Shown: positions 16,603 through 25,710, counted from the first letter of the stretch. The stretch: 64,000 nt of DNA from Bacillota bacterium (GCA_013540605.1 JABVCK010000009.1:164341-228340); one strand, 5' to 3'. Notes: generated from the sequence alone by a model not told the origin. Translations and numbers: made by a program.

Positions 16603-18459
16603 ATGGCTGCAGTATGCATTGACCGCCTGTTGGAAACGGTTGAAAAACCTACCCGTTATATTGGAGGAGAATACAATAGTGTGCATAAGGGTTCCCGTGA
16701 TGTAGAAATACGGTTTGCCTTTGCTTTTCCGGACGTATATGAAATTGGAATGTCCCATCTCGGGCTAAGGATATTATATTACTTGATAAATCAAAGGGAA
16801 GACACCTGGTGTGAAAGGGTATTTGCCCCCTGGAGCGACATGGAGGAAATTATGAGGAGGGAGGATATACCGCTTTTTGCTTTGGAAAGCAGGGATCCGG
16901 TAAAGGAATTCGATCTGATCGGGTTTACCCTGCAGTACGAGATGAGTTATACGAACGTGCTGAACATGCTGAATCTTGCCGGGATACCTCAGCTCAGCAG
17001 GGACAGAGGCCTGGAACACCCCTTTGTTATCGGAGGGGGGCCATGTGCTTATAACAGTGAACCCCTAGCGGATTTTTTTGATTTTTTTGTTCTGGGAGAA
17101 GGCGAGGAAGTTATAGGCGCTGTTCTGGACCTGTACAAACAATGGAAGTCGGACGGCAAATCCCGCGGTGAATTCCTGGAGATGGCTGCCGGGCTTGAGG
17201 GTGTGTACGTTCCCTCATTATATTCTGTGGAATACAACAGCAACGGAACAGTGAAGGGCATAGCTCCTTTGAATGGAAGCTACCCGGCGAGGATTAAAAA
17301 AGTGATTATTGAGGATTTTGATGCTGTTTACTTCCCGGATAGGATCATTGTCCCATACATGGATATCGTTCATGACCGTGCCATTCTCGAGCTGTTCAGG
17401 GGCTGCACCCGTGGATGCAGGTTTTGCCAGGCAGGTATGGTGTACCGCCCGGTACGGGAAAAGAAGCCGGAAACCCTGATGCGGCAGGCAGAAAAATTGA
17501 TTGAAAGTACGGGATATGAGGAGATATCCCTTGCCTCGCTCAGCACCAGCGATTATACACAGTTGAGCCCCTTGGTAAGGGATATGATTGAAAGGTTCGG
17601 CAGCCAGGGGGTCGGGATATCCTTACCCTCGCTGCGAATCGATTCCTTTTCTCTCGATTTGATAAATGAAATACAAAAAGTAAGAAAGACCGGCTTGACG
17701 TTTGCTCCCGAAGCAGGGACACAGCGGTTAAGGGATGTAATAAACAAGGGGGTCACAGAGGAAGATTTGCTTGAATCGGTGGGAAATGCATTTAGATGTG
17801 GATACAGTACGGTTAAGCTGTATTTTATGGTAGGGCTTCCGACCGAAACCATTGGCGACGTTAAGGGAATAAAGGACCTTGCGTACAGGGTCATTGACAG
17901 ATATTATGAGGCAGATAAGCAAAGCAGAGGGAAAGGGTTAAAAATTACCGTGAGCACTTCATGCTTTGTGCCAAAGCCCTTTACGCCTTTCCAGTGGGAA
18001 CCCCAGGATACCATGGAGCTGTTTAACAAAAAGCAGGATTTCCTCAAACAGGAATTGAGACACAGGGCAATTACCTACAACTGGCATCAGCCGGAAACCA
18101 GTTTTTTGGAAGCGGTTTTTGCCCGGGGCGACCGAAGGCTGTGCAAGGTACTGTTAAAGGCGTGGGGAAACGGGTGCCGCTTTGACGGGTGGATGGAACA
18201 CTTTAATTTCAAAGCGTGGATGGAAGCATTCAGAGAATGTGGGGTAGATCCGGATTTTTACGCTTTAAGGCGCCGGGACTATGATGAGTTTCTTCCCTGG
18301 GACCACATAGATATTGGAGTATCCAAGGAATTTCTGGTCAGCGAGCATAAAAAAGCACTGGAGGGCAAGACCACTCCCCATTGCAGGGATGGCTGCGTCA
18401 ATTGCGGTATTACTAAGGTTTTTGGGGGAGGGGTTTGTGATGCCATTGGTCAGAGTTGA
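16603..18459 (+). CDS. B12-type radical SAM protein, TIGR03960 family
   Basis: A 618-residue radical SAM enzyme with the 4Fe-4S motif CTRGCRFC (near residues 268-275). N-terminal sequence resembles B12-binding radical SAM proteins. Such proteins are found upstream of RNase G and rplU throughout Clostridia. A Cys-rich tail (CRDGCVNCGITK) may bind another cluster. In some genomes it is fused with the TIGR03936 protein encoded next; here the two genes overlap by 20 bases. The reaction is unknown; a role linked to rRNA or ribosome biogenesis is only suggested by its neighbours. Confidence 0.85.
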   Translation: MAAVCIDRLLETVEKPTRYIGGEYNSVHKGSRDVEIRFAFAFPDVYEIGMSHLGLRILYYLINQREDTWCERVFAPWSDMEEIMRREDIPLFALESRDPVKEFDLIGFTLQYEMSYTNVLNMLNLAGIPQLSRDRGLEHPFVIGGGPCAYNSEPLADFFDFFVLGEGEEVIGAVLDLYKQWKSDGKSRGEFLEMAAGLEGVYVPSLYSVEYNSNGTVKGIAPLNGSYPARIKKVIIEDFDAVYFPDRIIVPYMDIVHDRAILELFRGCTRGCRFCQAGMVYRPVREKKPETLMRQAEKLIESTGYEEISLASLSTSDYTQLSPLVRDMIERFGSQGVGISLPSLRIDSFSLDLINEIQKVRKTGLTFAPEAGTQRLRDVINKGVTEEDLLESVGNAFRCGYSTVKLYFMVGLPTETIGDVKGIKDLAYRVIDRYYEADKQSRGKGLKITVSTSCFVPKPFTPFQWEPQDTMELFNKKQDFLKQELRHRAITYNWHQPETSFLEAVFARGDRRLCKVLLKAWGNGCRFDGWMEHFNFKAWMEAFRECGVDPDFYALRRRDYDEFLPWDHIDIGVSKEFLVSEHKKALEGKTTPHCRDGCVNCGITKVFGGGVCDAIGQS

Positions 18460-19135
18460 ATACGAGAAAAAGGGAAGGGTTGCATATATTTCGCATCTTG
18501 ACCTTATACGGGTTATTCAAAGGGCAGTTCGCAGGGCTGGAATCCCTGTTGAATATACTAAAGGTTTTAACCCTCATGCAAAGATATCCTTTGGACCGGC
18601 ACTAGCCCTAGGGACCGAAAGCTGCGGGGAAATGATGGATGTTCAATTGGAAAAGGAAATGGAGGTGAAGAATTTTATAGAAAGGATGAACGCAAGTTTT
18701 CCCGATGGAATCAGGGTGACGAAGGCTGAGTACATACCGGACGGTTCCGCGTCCCTGACCGCTTTAATAAATGCTGCCGAGTACACTGTCCAGGCAGAAT
18801 ACAGGCAGGGAGGCAGCGGTCAGGAAGGCAGGGTTTCGGATTTTTTCAACCGGAGAGAAATTTATATTGAAAAGACAAGTAAGAAGGGTAAAAAACGTCT
18901 TATTGACATCGTGCCGATGATATTGGAACAGAAGAATATCGAAGTGGGGGGAAGAAGACTTTCACTGGACTTGATTCTGGAAACCGGGAACGAACGCAAT
19001 TTGAAACCGGCCGATCTCTTGTTTTCATTGAGAGCCTATACGGGCTTGGAACTGGAAAATGTACGAATACAAAGGCAGAGTCTTTTGATTAAGAGGGGAG
19101 AAAAGTACTTTACACCATTTCAGGTCTTCAAATGA
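18440..19135 (+). CDS. TIGR03936 (DUF2344) radical SAM-associated protein
   Basis: A 231-residue protein beginning MPLVRVEYEKKGRVAYISHLD, the hallmark start of TIGR03936, followed by GFNPHAKISFGPALALG. It is the usual partner of the preceding radical SAM protein. ATG 18440 lies inside the end of the previous gene, with GGGGGAGGGG at 18424-18433 serving as ribosome site. The function is unknown; tight overlap suggests equimolar production. Confidence 0.85.
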   Translation: MPLVRVEYEKKGRVAYISHLDLIRVIQRAVRRAGIPVEYTKGFNPHAKISFGPALALGTESCGEMMDVQLEKEMEVKNFIERMNASFPDGIRVTKAEYIPDGSASLTALINAAEYTVQAEYRQGGSGQEGRVSDFFNRREIYIEKTSKKGKKRLIDIVPMILEQKNIEVGGRRLSLDLILETGNERNLKPADLLFSLRAYTGLELENVRIQRQSLLIKRGEKYFTPFQVFK

Positions 19136-19164
19136 AAGGGAAACGGTTTTAGGGAGTTGAAAAG

Positions 19165-20850
19165 ATGAATGAAATTATTGTGGATGTCAGCTTTGACCAG
19201 ACTAGAGCAGCCTTGCTGGAAGACGGTGAGCTGAGCGAGGTTTATATCGAACGCTTCAGCAACAAGAGGACCGTAGGGAATATCTATAAAGGAAGGGTAG
19301 AAAACGTACTTCCAGGGATGCAGGCGGCGTTTGTTAATATCGGATTGGAGAAGAATGCGTTTCTATATATTAAGGATGTTTACACCGATTGTGAAAAAGT
19401 GTATGAGACACCGTGCAACGGCCAAAAGGTTTCAATCAAGGATGTCTTAAAAAAAGGACAGGAGATAATGGTGCAGGTTGTCAAGGAGCCGATAGACGGT
19501 AAAGGCGCTAGGGTAACATCAAATATTACACTTCCCGGGCGTTTCATGGTTCTGCTGCCCAATGCGAACTATATAGGCATTTCAAGAAGAATCGAAAGTG
19601 AAGATGAAAGAAACAGGCTTAAGGATATAGCTCTTCAGATAAAGCCTGAGAACATGGGCCTAATAATCAGGACTGCTGCGGATGGGAAAAATATAGAAGA
19701 GTTCAAGCAGGACTTGGAATTTCTTAAGAGACTATGGTGGAGCATAAAAAAGAAAGAAAAGGTATTTAACGCACCAAAGATAATTCACAAGGACCTTAAC
19801 CTTGTATCCAGGACAGTTCGGGATGTTTTTACCAGAAACATCGACAGCTTCATAATAAACAGCAAAACCGAGTACAATAAAGTGCTTGAGCTCCTTGAAC
19901 TGATATCACCGCAGCTTAAGGAGAGAGTAGTATTCTATGACAAAGGCCAGAATATTTTTGATTATTACAATGTGGAGCCAAAGATTGCAAACGCCCTTAG
20001 CAGAAAGGTATGGCTTAAGAACGGTGGATATATTGTAATTGACCAGACCGAGGCGTTTACATCAATAGATGTAAACACCGGAAAATTCGTTGGCAGTATC
20101 GACCTTAAGGACACTGTGCTTAAGACCAATCTTGAAGCTGCCAAAGAGATTGCAAAACAGTTGAGGCTGCGCGATATTGGAGGAATTATAATAGTTGATT
20201 TCATAGATATGGGGAACCCTGAACATGACAGGCAGGTGCTTGAAGAATTAAAATCCTGCCTCAAAAAGGATAGAACAAGGAGCAATGTACTTGGAATGAC
20301 ACAGTTGGGCCTTGTCGAAATCACAAGAAAGAAAGCGGGGAAAAGGATAGATTCCGTTCTCCAGAAGCCCTGTCCATTCTGTGAGGGGACAGGAAGGGTT
20401 CTCTCCGAGGAGACCATGGCTAACAGGATAGAAAGGGAACTGAACAGGATTTTTACCCACACCAGTGCAGAAGCCGCTTTGATTGAAGCCCATCCGTCGG
20501 TGGCAGCCCTGGTTATAGGAAGCGGCGGCGAGCACTTAGCCAGGCTAGAAAAGCAGTTTAACAGGTACATATATATTAAAGGCAGTTCCCACCTGCACCC
20601 CGAGGATATAGAAGTGAAGGTAACGGGCAAACGGGAATATGTTGAAAGCCAGGCTTACCCGGTGAGGGAGGGAGAGGTGATCGAGCTCTTTATTGCTGAA
20701 CCCCATGCGGTGAATAGCAGCGACGGTATCGGGAGAATAGACGGGTATGTTATCAATGTGGAGGATGCTGCTGATAAAGTAGGGAAAAAAAATAGAGTAA
20801 GGGTTACAAAGACATATAAAACCTATGCTAAAGCCGAGTTGGTGAATTGA
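19165..20850 (+). CDS. rng: Ribonuclease E/G family (RNase G)
   Basis: A 561-residue RNase E/G catalytic protein: an S1 domain near residues 35-125 (VGNIYKGRVENVLPGMQAAFVNIG), DNase-I-like acidic residues in DVNTG and VDFIDM, and the Zn-link cysteines CPFCEGTG. It is longer than E. coli RNase G (489) and shorter than RNase E, and lacks a disordered C-terminal scaffold. It probably processes rRNA and mRNA. A promoter for the next operon is embedded in its last codons. Confidence 0.92.
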   Translation: MNEIIVDVSFDQTRAALLEDGELSEVYIERFSNKRTVGNIYKGRVENVLPGMQAAFVNIGLEKNAFLYIKDVYTDCEKVYETPCNGQKVSIKDVLKKGQEIMVQVVKEPIDGKGARVTSNITLPGRFMVLLPNANYIGISRRIESEDERNRLKDIALQIKPENMGLIIRTAADGKNIEEFKQDLEFLKRLWWSIKKKEKVFNAPKIIHKDLNLVSRTVRDVFTRNIDSFIINSKTEYNKVLELLELISPQLKERVVFYDKGQNIFDYYNVEPKIANALSRKVWLKNGGYIVIDQTEAFTSIDVNTGKFVGSIDLKDTVLKTNLEAAKEIAKQLRLRDIGGIIIVDFIDMGNPEHDRQVLEELKSCLKKDRTRSNVLGMTQLGLVEITRKKAGKRIDSVLQKPCPFCEGTGRVLSEETMANRIERELNRIFTHTSAEAALIEAHPSVAALVIGSGGEHLARLEKQFNRYIYIKGSSHLHPEDIEVKVTGKREYVESQAYPVREGEVIELFIAEPHAVNSSDGIGRIDGYVINVEDAADKVGKKNRVRVTKTYKTYAKAELVN

Positions 20851-20875
20851 CAGCAGGAATTTGTGATGATATAAT
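20847..20875 (+). promoter_or_regulatory. Consensus sigma-A promoter of rplU operon
   Basis: A perfect TTGACA (20847-20852) and perfect TATAAT (20870-20875) are separated by exactly 17 bases. The -35 box overlaps the rng stop codon. Transcription would begin about 20882, at the start of the L21 leader. Confidence 0.85.
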
Positions 20876-20879
20876 AACA

Positions 20880-20962
20880 AATTGTAGGTAGCCGCACGGA
20901 TTGGGTTATAAACGCTTATGCGTACCTGAATTCGGCGAGACTGGATAGAGGAGGTGTCCCCA
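20880..20962 (+). ncRNA. Ribosomal protein L21 leader
   Basis: About 80 bases between the promoter and rplU contain the conserved features recalled for the Firmicutes L21 leader: GTAGGTAGCCGCACGG near the 5' end, GCGTACCTGAATTCGGCGAG in the middle, and a site ending ATAGAGGAGGTG before the ATG. The leader is thought to bind a product of the operon and repress translation. Identification is by remembered consensus, not a covariance search. Confidence 0.75.
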
Positions 20963-20964
20963 AA

Positions 20965-21276
20965 ATGTATGCTGTAATTGAAACCGGCGGTAAACAATAC
21001 AGGGTCGAAGAAGGAGATATTCTTTCGATAGAAAAACTTGCTGCAGAAGAAGGCGGAAATGTAAGTTTTGATAAAGTTCTGTTGGTTTCTAGTGAATCGG
21101 GCATAAAAGTAGGAAAACCCTATGTCGAAGGTGCATCGGTTGAAGCTGAGGTTCTTTTCCACGGCAAAGGCAAAAAGATTATTGTCTTCAAGTACAAGCC
21201 TAAAAAGAACTATCATAAAAAGCAAGGCCACAGGCAGCCATTCACCAAGGTCAAGATTACCAAAATCACTGGGTAG
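20965..21276 (+). CDS. rplU: 50S ribosomal protein L21
   Basis: A 103-residue L21 ([18 protein letters not shown] at the start, [19 protein letters not shown] near the end), a 23S rRNA-binding protein. Full family length. AGGAGGTG precedes the ATG. First gene of rplU-prp-rpmA. Confidence 0.97.
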   Translation: MYAVIETGGKQYRVEEGDILSIEKLAAEEGGNVSFDKVLLVSSESGIKVGKPYVEGASVEAEVLFHGKGKKIIVFKYKPKKNYHKKQGHRQPFTKVKITKITG

Positions 21277-21284
21277 CGGATAAC

Positions 21285-21614
21285 ATGATTAAAGTTAAGA
21301 TAAAGAAGGACAAAAACAGCCATATTATTGAGTACAGGGTATACGGACATGCAGGGTTCGACGAATACGGAAAAGATATCGTATGCAGTGCAGTATCAGC
21401 TTTAACACAGGCAGTAGTCATCGGTTTAAAGGAAGTTGCCGGAATAGAAATCGACTACTCTGTAAACGGGGACGCCTTAAGGTGTTCCTTACCGCCGCTG
21501 GAGGATTACAAGAGAAGAGAAGCCGACATACTGCTAAATACCATGTGCTTGGCGCTGGATAACATTAAGAGCAGTTATCCTTCAAATCTTACTGTCATTG
21601 AAGAGGAGGTGTAA
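21285..21614 (+). CDS. prp: Ribosomal-processing cysteine protease Prp
   Basis: A 109-residue YsxB/Prp protein with the catalytic His in [20 protein letters not shown] (H22) and Cys (C34). In Firmicutes, Prp removes an N-terminal extension from L27, which is needed for ribosome assembly. The L27 encoded next carries exactly such an extension. Lies 8 bases after rplU and ends 4 bases before the rpmA start. Confidence 0.93.
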   Translation: MIKVKIKKDKNSHIIEYRVYGHAGFDEYGKDIVCSAVSALTQAVVIGLKEVAGIEIDYSVNGDALRCSLPPLEDYKRREADILLNTMCLALDNIKSSYPSNLTVIEEEV

Positions 21615-21618
21615 CGTT

Positions 21619-21909
21619 ATGCTGAGAATAGATCTGCAGTTGTTTGCTCATAAAAAGGGAGTAGGAAGTTCCAGAAACGGAAGGGATAGCGAAGCAAAAC
21701 GCCTCGGAGTTAAAAGGGCGGACGGACAGTTTGTCCTGGCCGGGAATATACTCGTAAGGCAGAGAGGTACGAAGATTCATCCCGGAAACAATGTGGGCAG
21801 GGGTGGAGATGATACACTGTTTGCCATGATCGACGGCGTAGTTCGTTTTGAAAGAAAGGGTAAGGACAAAAAACAGGTTAGTGTTTACTCAAAAGAGGCA
21901 GTTGTATAA
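21619..21909 (+). CDS. rpmA: 50S ribosomal protein L27 with cleavable N-terminal extension
   Basis: A 96-residue L27. The N-terminus [14 protein letters not shown] contains the Prp cleavage motif LQLFA followed by HKKG, so the mature protein should start at residue 10. The rest ([36 protein letters not shown]) is standard L27, whose N-terminus reaches the peptidyl-transferase centre. AGGAGGTG fits ATG 21619; an upstream in-frame start at 21598 is rejected. Confidence 0.96.
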   Translation: MLRIDLQLFAHKKGVGSSRNGRDSEAKRLGVKRADGQFVLAGNILVRQRGTKIHPGNNVGRGGDDTLFAMIDGVVRFERKGKDKKQVSVYSKEAVV

Positions 21910-21914
21910 AGTAA

Positions 21915-21961
21915 GGGGACACACCGCTGATTTAAGGTATTCCTTGCCGCGGAATGTCCCC
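21915..21961. repeat. Mosaic GGGGACA...TGTCCCC repeat, copy 2 (short)
   Basis: A single compact copy: GGGGACACACCGCTGATT at the left, TTAAGGTATTCC in the middle and CCGCGGAATGTCCCC at the right. It looks like the minimal full element from which the longer arrays are built. Confidence 0.85.
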
Positions 21962-21971
21962 TTTTGATTAA

Positions 21972-22000
21972 GAACCTTCCGGCCCGGAAGGTTCATTTTT
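21972..22000 (+). terminator. Rho-independent terminator of rplU operon
   Basis: GAACCTTCCGG and CCGGAAGGTTC form an 11-bp perfect stem with a one-base spacer at the centre, followed by ATTTTT. Confidence 0.85.
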
Positions 22001-22060
22001 AATATAAGGGAATAAGAGAAACAATACTATCTTATACTACATATATTGGGGACATTCCTG

Positions 22061-22165
22061 GATGTCAGATCACAGATCACAGTTCACAGCTGTCCGGGTT
22101 AGGCCTTTGGGTTTTTACCATTTAGCCTTGCCCTGACGTCTGTCATCTGTCATCTGTTAACTGGC
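22061..22165. repeat. Degenerate CAGATCACAG-type repeat tract 1
   Basis: Imperfect repetition of CAGATCACAGATCACAGTTCACAG at the left and, after a unique middle, GTCTGTCATCTGTCATCTG at the right; the right arm read in reverse resembles the left. Similar words occur at 25513-25621 and 61472-61645. It fills the gap before obgE. Confidence 0.7.
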
Positions 22166-22193
22166 AACTATAATGGTTTATGGCGGTGATTGG

Positions 22194-23477
22194 ATGTTTG
22201 TGGATGTAGCAAGAATACATATAATTGCAGGCAACGGCGGTCACGGTGCGGTGGCTTTCAGAAGGGAAAAATATGTTCCTGCAGGGGGACCAAGCGGCGG
22301 TGACGGAGGCCGCGGCGGCGATATAGTATTTGAAGTGGACGCTGGTATGAGAACGCTCATGGATTACAGGTATAAGAAACAATATAAGGCTGAAAACGGT
22401 GAAAATGGAGGCTCGTCAAATAAAACCGGCAAGGACGGAGAAGACCTTATCCTTAAGGTTCCACCAGGTACTGTGATCAAGGATGAGGAGAGCGGCAGAG
22501 TAATTGCAGACCTTGCCTCAAAGGACCACAGGCTGATCGCAGCAAAGGGCGGAAGAGGAGGAAGGGGTAATTCAAGGTTTACTACCTCCACAAGAAGGGC
22601 TCCAACGTTTGCTGAAAACGGTGCAAAGGGTGAAGAAAGAAAAATAATCCTTGAGCTCAAGCTGTTGGCCGATGTCGGTCTCATTGGTTTTCCCAATGTA
22701 GGCAAGTCAACATTACTATCGGTGGCAACCAGCGCGAAGCCCAAAATTGCTGACTATCATTTTACAACAATTACCCCTAATCTGGGAGTGGTCGAATTGG
22801 AAGAAGGCAAAAGCTTTGTGCTTGCAGATATACCCGGGCTCATTGAAGGGGCCCATAGGGGAGCCGGGCTGGGTCATGACTTTCTTCGCCATATTGAAAG
22901 AACCAGAGTGCTGATCCACGTACTTGATGCATCGGGTATAGAGGGAAGGGACCCTGTCGAGGATTTCCGGCAGGTCAATTCGGAACTGGAGCGCTATAAC
23001 GCAGAGCTGGCTAAAAGACCTCAGATAGTGGCAGCAAATAAAACCGACATTCCGGAAGCAAAGGATAATATTGGGCGTATAGTAAAGCAGTTGAAGGAAA
23101 AGGGATATGAGGTATTCGAGATATCTGCCGCCGCCAATAAGGGGATTGTTGAATTGATGCACCGGGCCTATGAATTGCTTAGCGCTGTGGACACGGAAGA
23201 GCAGCAAGAAAATATTGAACAATCCGCAGAGATGCGGTATTATAAATTTAAAGAGGATGAGCCCTATAGGATAAGCAAGGATGGTAAAACATTTGTTATT
23301 AAAGGGGATTGGATTGAAAGCTTTATGGAGAATATTAATATTGAACAGGATGAGTCCCTAAAATATTTCCAGAAGACCATTAGGAAGAGGGGTATAATCG
23401 ATGAACTGAAGAAGATGGGTATTGATGACGGTGATACTGTAAGAATTGGTAGTATCGAATTTGAGTACTATGAATAG
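22194..23477 (+). CDS. obgE: GTPase Obg
   Basis: A 427-residue Obg GTPase for 50S assembly and stress/sporulation signalling. The N-terminal glycine-rich Obg fold (1-158) is followed by a G domain (GFPNVGKST P-loop near 165, DIPG, NKTD) and a C-terminal OCT domain (about 345-427). ATG 22194 gives the normal MFVDVARIHI start with GGCGGTGA upstream; an earlier in-frame ATG at 22173 lies before that site. Confidence 0.95.
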   Translation: MFVDVARIHIIAGNGGHGAVAFRREKYVPAGGPSGGDGGRGGDIVFEVDAGMRTLMDYRYKKQYKAENGENGGSSNKTGKDGEDLILKVPPGTVIKDEESGRVIADLASKDHRLIAAKGGRGGRGNSRFTTSTRRAPTFAENGAKGEERKIILELKLLADVGLIGFPNVGKSTLLSVATSAKPKIADYHFTTITPNLGVVELEEGKSFVLADIPGLIEGAHRGAGLGHDFLRHIERTRVLIHVLDASGIEGRDPVEDFRQVNSELERYNAELAKRPQIVAANKTDIPEAKDNIGRIVKQLKEKGYEVFEISAAANKGIVELMHRAYELLSAVDTEEQQENIEQSAEMRYYKFKEDEPYRISKDGKTFVIKGDWIESFMENINIEQDESLKYFQKTIRKRGIIDELKKMGIDDGDTVRIGSIEFEYYE

Positions 23478-23499
23478 ATACGGGGGTCATGAAAAGGTA

Positions 23500-23688
23500 A
23501 TGGAATGCATCAACTGTGAAAATTGCAAACAAGACCAGCCAACATATTACTGTTTTGCTAAAAACGGAATTGTTATCAATAGCCAGTATATACCGAAGGG
23601 AGAAAAGATCCGTACGGGTTGGAAAAAGGGACATCCAGGCTATGAGATCCACAGAAGGAAGCTAAAAAAGAGTGAAGTTGAAGTATAG
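23500..23688 (+). CDS. Small cysteine-motif protein downstream of obgE
   Basis: A 62-residue protein starting MECINCENCK, a CxxCxxC motif that could bind zinc or iron, with one more Cys at about 18 and a basic C-terminus. A longer start at ATG 23470, overlapping the obgE stop, is equally in frame; AAAAGGT upstream of 23500 is a moderate site. No family is recognised with certainty. It probably shares the obgE transcript and is followed by a hairpin. Confidence 0.6.
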   Translation: MECINCENCKQDQPTYYCFAKNGIVINSQYIPKGEKIRTGWKKGHPGYEIHRRKLKKSEVEV

Positions 23689-23693
23689 GAGGA

Positions 23694-23719
23694 GACAGGT
23701 CATGGACCTGTCCTTCTAT
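23694..23719 (+). terminator. Likely terminator after obgE unit
   Basis: GACAGGTC and GACCTGTC pair around a three-base loop; the following CTTCTATT is only partly T-rich. Confidence 0.5.
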
Positions 23720-23830
23720 TATACATTCTTGTTCTGTATAGGCCTTCAAGGGAAAATAGATCGATTATTTTGCAGTGATTGTTGGATAAATTTTCTATAA
23801 TAGAGCATAATAGAGGCAGGAGGTGTTATT

Positions 23831-24811
23831 TTGAACAAAGACCTATCCTGTCTGGCCGGTTTCATTAAAAAAGAAACCGATAAAATGAGATTGCACAACT
23901 ATTATTACAGCATGGGTAAGACGAATAAGAACGCCGGCGCCCGACTGGTAGACCGGATATTTGGGCTTGCGGTGCTGTTTGTTTTTGCATACGCCGGGTC
24001 ATATATACTGATCAACGATTTATCAATGGCTTTAGGTCCGGCACTGTTTGTGTCTGTTGCATATTATTTTGTAGAAAAACGGTTAAGGCTGAAAAGGATA
24101 GAAGCAGGGAAGGAAAAACTTATTAAAGAGGAATTGCTTAACAGGTTTTCGGCCGTTATTGAAGGTAAGGACGAGAGCGAATTTTATGCTTTTTTGAAAG
24201 ACGTATTAAGCGAAAGCGGCCACTTTACCGGGCTGGAAACTGAGTTTGACAGCGGCGGCAAGCCGACAATAATGATTGGCAAACTAAAGGGCGAAAGTGT
24301 CGGTGTCTGCTGCAAAAAACTCCCTGAAAACCTGAAGGTCGGGGCAGACGCTTTGACGGAGTTTACCGAACTATGCGAAAGCAGGGGGCTGGAAGCGGGT
24401 GTGTATATTACCAACACAAAACTTGACTATTCTGCCCGGGACTATTTGCTGAAGCTGAGAAGTTTTAACCTGTACATTGCAGACATAGAAACGCTTTACA
24501 GTACGTTTCTAAGCAAAGGCTGTTTATTCTCGCTTGAAGAGGTGAAAAGGGAGCTTGAGGGAAAGATTCTGTACCAGAGTAAGAAAAGGGATGACACCCT
24601 TAGAAGAATTCTTGCCGTACGCAGGATTTGGGTATACCTTTCCCTGGGATTGATAATCACCCTGTACTCGCGGGCGACTCCTTACAGCAGGTATTATCTG
24701 TTTATTGCGGCAGTGCTTTTTAGTCTGTCGTTAACTGCGGTGGCAAGATGGAGAATAGAGAAATTCAAAGAGGCTGTTGAAGAAGAAATAAAACTGGAGA
24801 AGGCGCTCTAG
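23831..24811 (+). CDS. Membrane protein with Mrr-like endonuclease-fold domain
   Basis: A 326-residue protein starting at TTG, six bases after GCAGGAGGTG. Two membrane segments (about 43-60 and 67-81) and two more at the end (265-280, 288-306) flank a soluble domain at about 115-226. That domain resembles Mrr/restriction-endonuclease-like folds: an Asp near 140, a VGVCCKK strand (158-163) where Mrr has QxK, a VGADALTEF helix, VYITNTKLDYSARDY and YIADIETL. The catalytic Gln/Glu position is Cys here, so nuclease activity is doubtful. The family assignment is inference from motif spacing. It stands between terminators as its own unit. Confidence 0.6.
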   Translation: MNKDLSCLAGFIKKETDKMRLHNYYYSMGKTNKNAGARLVDRIFGLAVLFVFAYAGSYILINDLSMALGPALFVSVAYYFVEKRLRLKRIEAGKEKLIKEELLNRFSAVIEGKDESEFYAFLKDVLSESGHFTGLETEFDSGGKPTIMIGKLKGESVGVCCKKLPENLKVGADALTEFTELCESRGLEAGVYITNTKLDYSARDYLLKLRSFNLYIADIETLYSTFLSKGCLFSLEEVKRELEGKILYQSKKRDDTLRRILAVRRIWVYLSLGLIITLYSRATPYSRYYLFIAAVLFSLSLTAVARWRIEKFKEAVEEEIKLEKAL

Positions 24812-24824
24812 CGCTTTTTTTTTT
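24800..24824 (+). terminator. Rho-independent terminator with long T-tract
   Basis: A short GC stem (AGGCGC with GCGCTT) overlaps the stop codon and runs into ten consecutive T. Confidence 0.75.
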
Positions 24825-24881
24825 GAAAAAATACTGTATAATGTATTTTGTAATAATCAGTAATCTGATGGAGGTTAATTA

Positions 24882-25502
24882 ATGGAGCATAATACGAGGA
24901 AGATCGGCATTATGGGGGGGACCTTCGATCCTATTCACTATGGGCATTTGGTTACGGCAGAAGCCGCAAGGGATAAGTTCGGCCTTGAAACCGTTGTTTT
25001 CGTACCCTCAGGCAACCCACCCCATAAAAGGCATAAAAAAGTGAGCGCTGGGGAAGACAGATTTTTAATGTCGGTTCTGGCTACGGCAAGCAATTGCTAT
25101 TTTGAAGTATCTGATATCGAACTCATAAGAGAGGGCCTGACATATACTGTGGACACCCTAAGAGTTTTCAGGGACATATATGGGGAGGATGCGGACTTTT
25201 ACTTCATAACGGGTGCCGATGCTGTTATGGAGATACTCACATGGAAAAACGTTGAAATGATTCTGAAAATGTGCAAAATAGTATCAGCTCACAGGCCCGG
25301 CCTTGATATGGCTACCTTCAGGAAAAGGGTGAAAGAGATTGAGAAGCTATACAGGAACAAAATATATCTTATCGAGATTCCTGCCCTTGCCATATCTTCA
25401 ACAGATATAAGGGAAAGGGTAAAAAACGGAATAACGATAAAATATCTGCTTCCCGAGGCGGTAGAAAACTATATACTCAAGAAAAAATTGTACAGGTACT
25501 AG
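24882..25502 (+). CDS. nadD: Nicotinate-nucleotide adenylyltransferase
   Basis: A 206-residue NadD transferring AMP to nicotinate mononucleotide in NAD synthesis. [12 protein letters not shown] (about 11-22) is the nucleotidyltransferase HxGH motif and [10 protein letters not shown] the C-terminal ISSTxxR motif. GGAGG precedes the ATG. With yqeK, the LytR-type gene and rsfS it follows the common Firmicutes order nadD-yqeK-rsfS. Confidence 0.95.
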   Translation: MEHNTRKIGIMGGTFDPIHYGHLVTAEAARDKFGLETVVFVPSGNPPHKRHKKVSAGEDRFLMSVLATASNCYFEVSDIELIREGLTYTVDTLRVFRDIYGEDADFYFITGADAVMEILTWKNVEMILKMCKIVSAHRPGLDMATFRKRVKEIEKLYRNKIYLIEIPALAISSTDIRERVKNGITIKYLLPEAVENYILKKKLYRY

Positions 25503-25512
25503 GTGGCAGAAT

Positions 25513-25621
25513 ATAGTTCGTAGTTGGTAGTTCGTAGTTTACAGTTCACAGATCACAGGTCCTAGGTGCTAGCCACTGACCACTGGCCACTGATATCTGA
25601 CGCCTGTCATCTGACAACTGG
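25513..25621. repeat. Degenerate repeat tract 2
   Basis: Starts with TAGTTCGTAGTTGGTAGTTC and continues through ACAGTTCACAGATCACAG, CTAGGTGCTAGCC, ACTGACCACTGGCCACTG and GTCATCTGACAACTG. Each segment is itself a near-repeat or near-palindrome. It occupies nearly all of the gap between nadD and yqeK. Confidence 0.75.
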
Positions 25622-25710
25622 GGTAATGGAACAAATTGTGGATACTTTCGTCAAATAATATGATATTACCTGAAGAGTTATACTTTGCTTGTAAGGAAAG
25701 GTGACATGAA

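Noticed and set aside
19965-20630. 221-codon open frame on the minus strand
   Set aside because: Mirror of the RNase G coding sequence.
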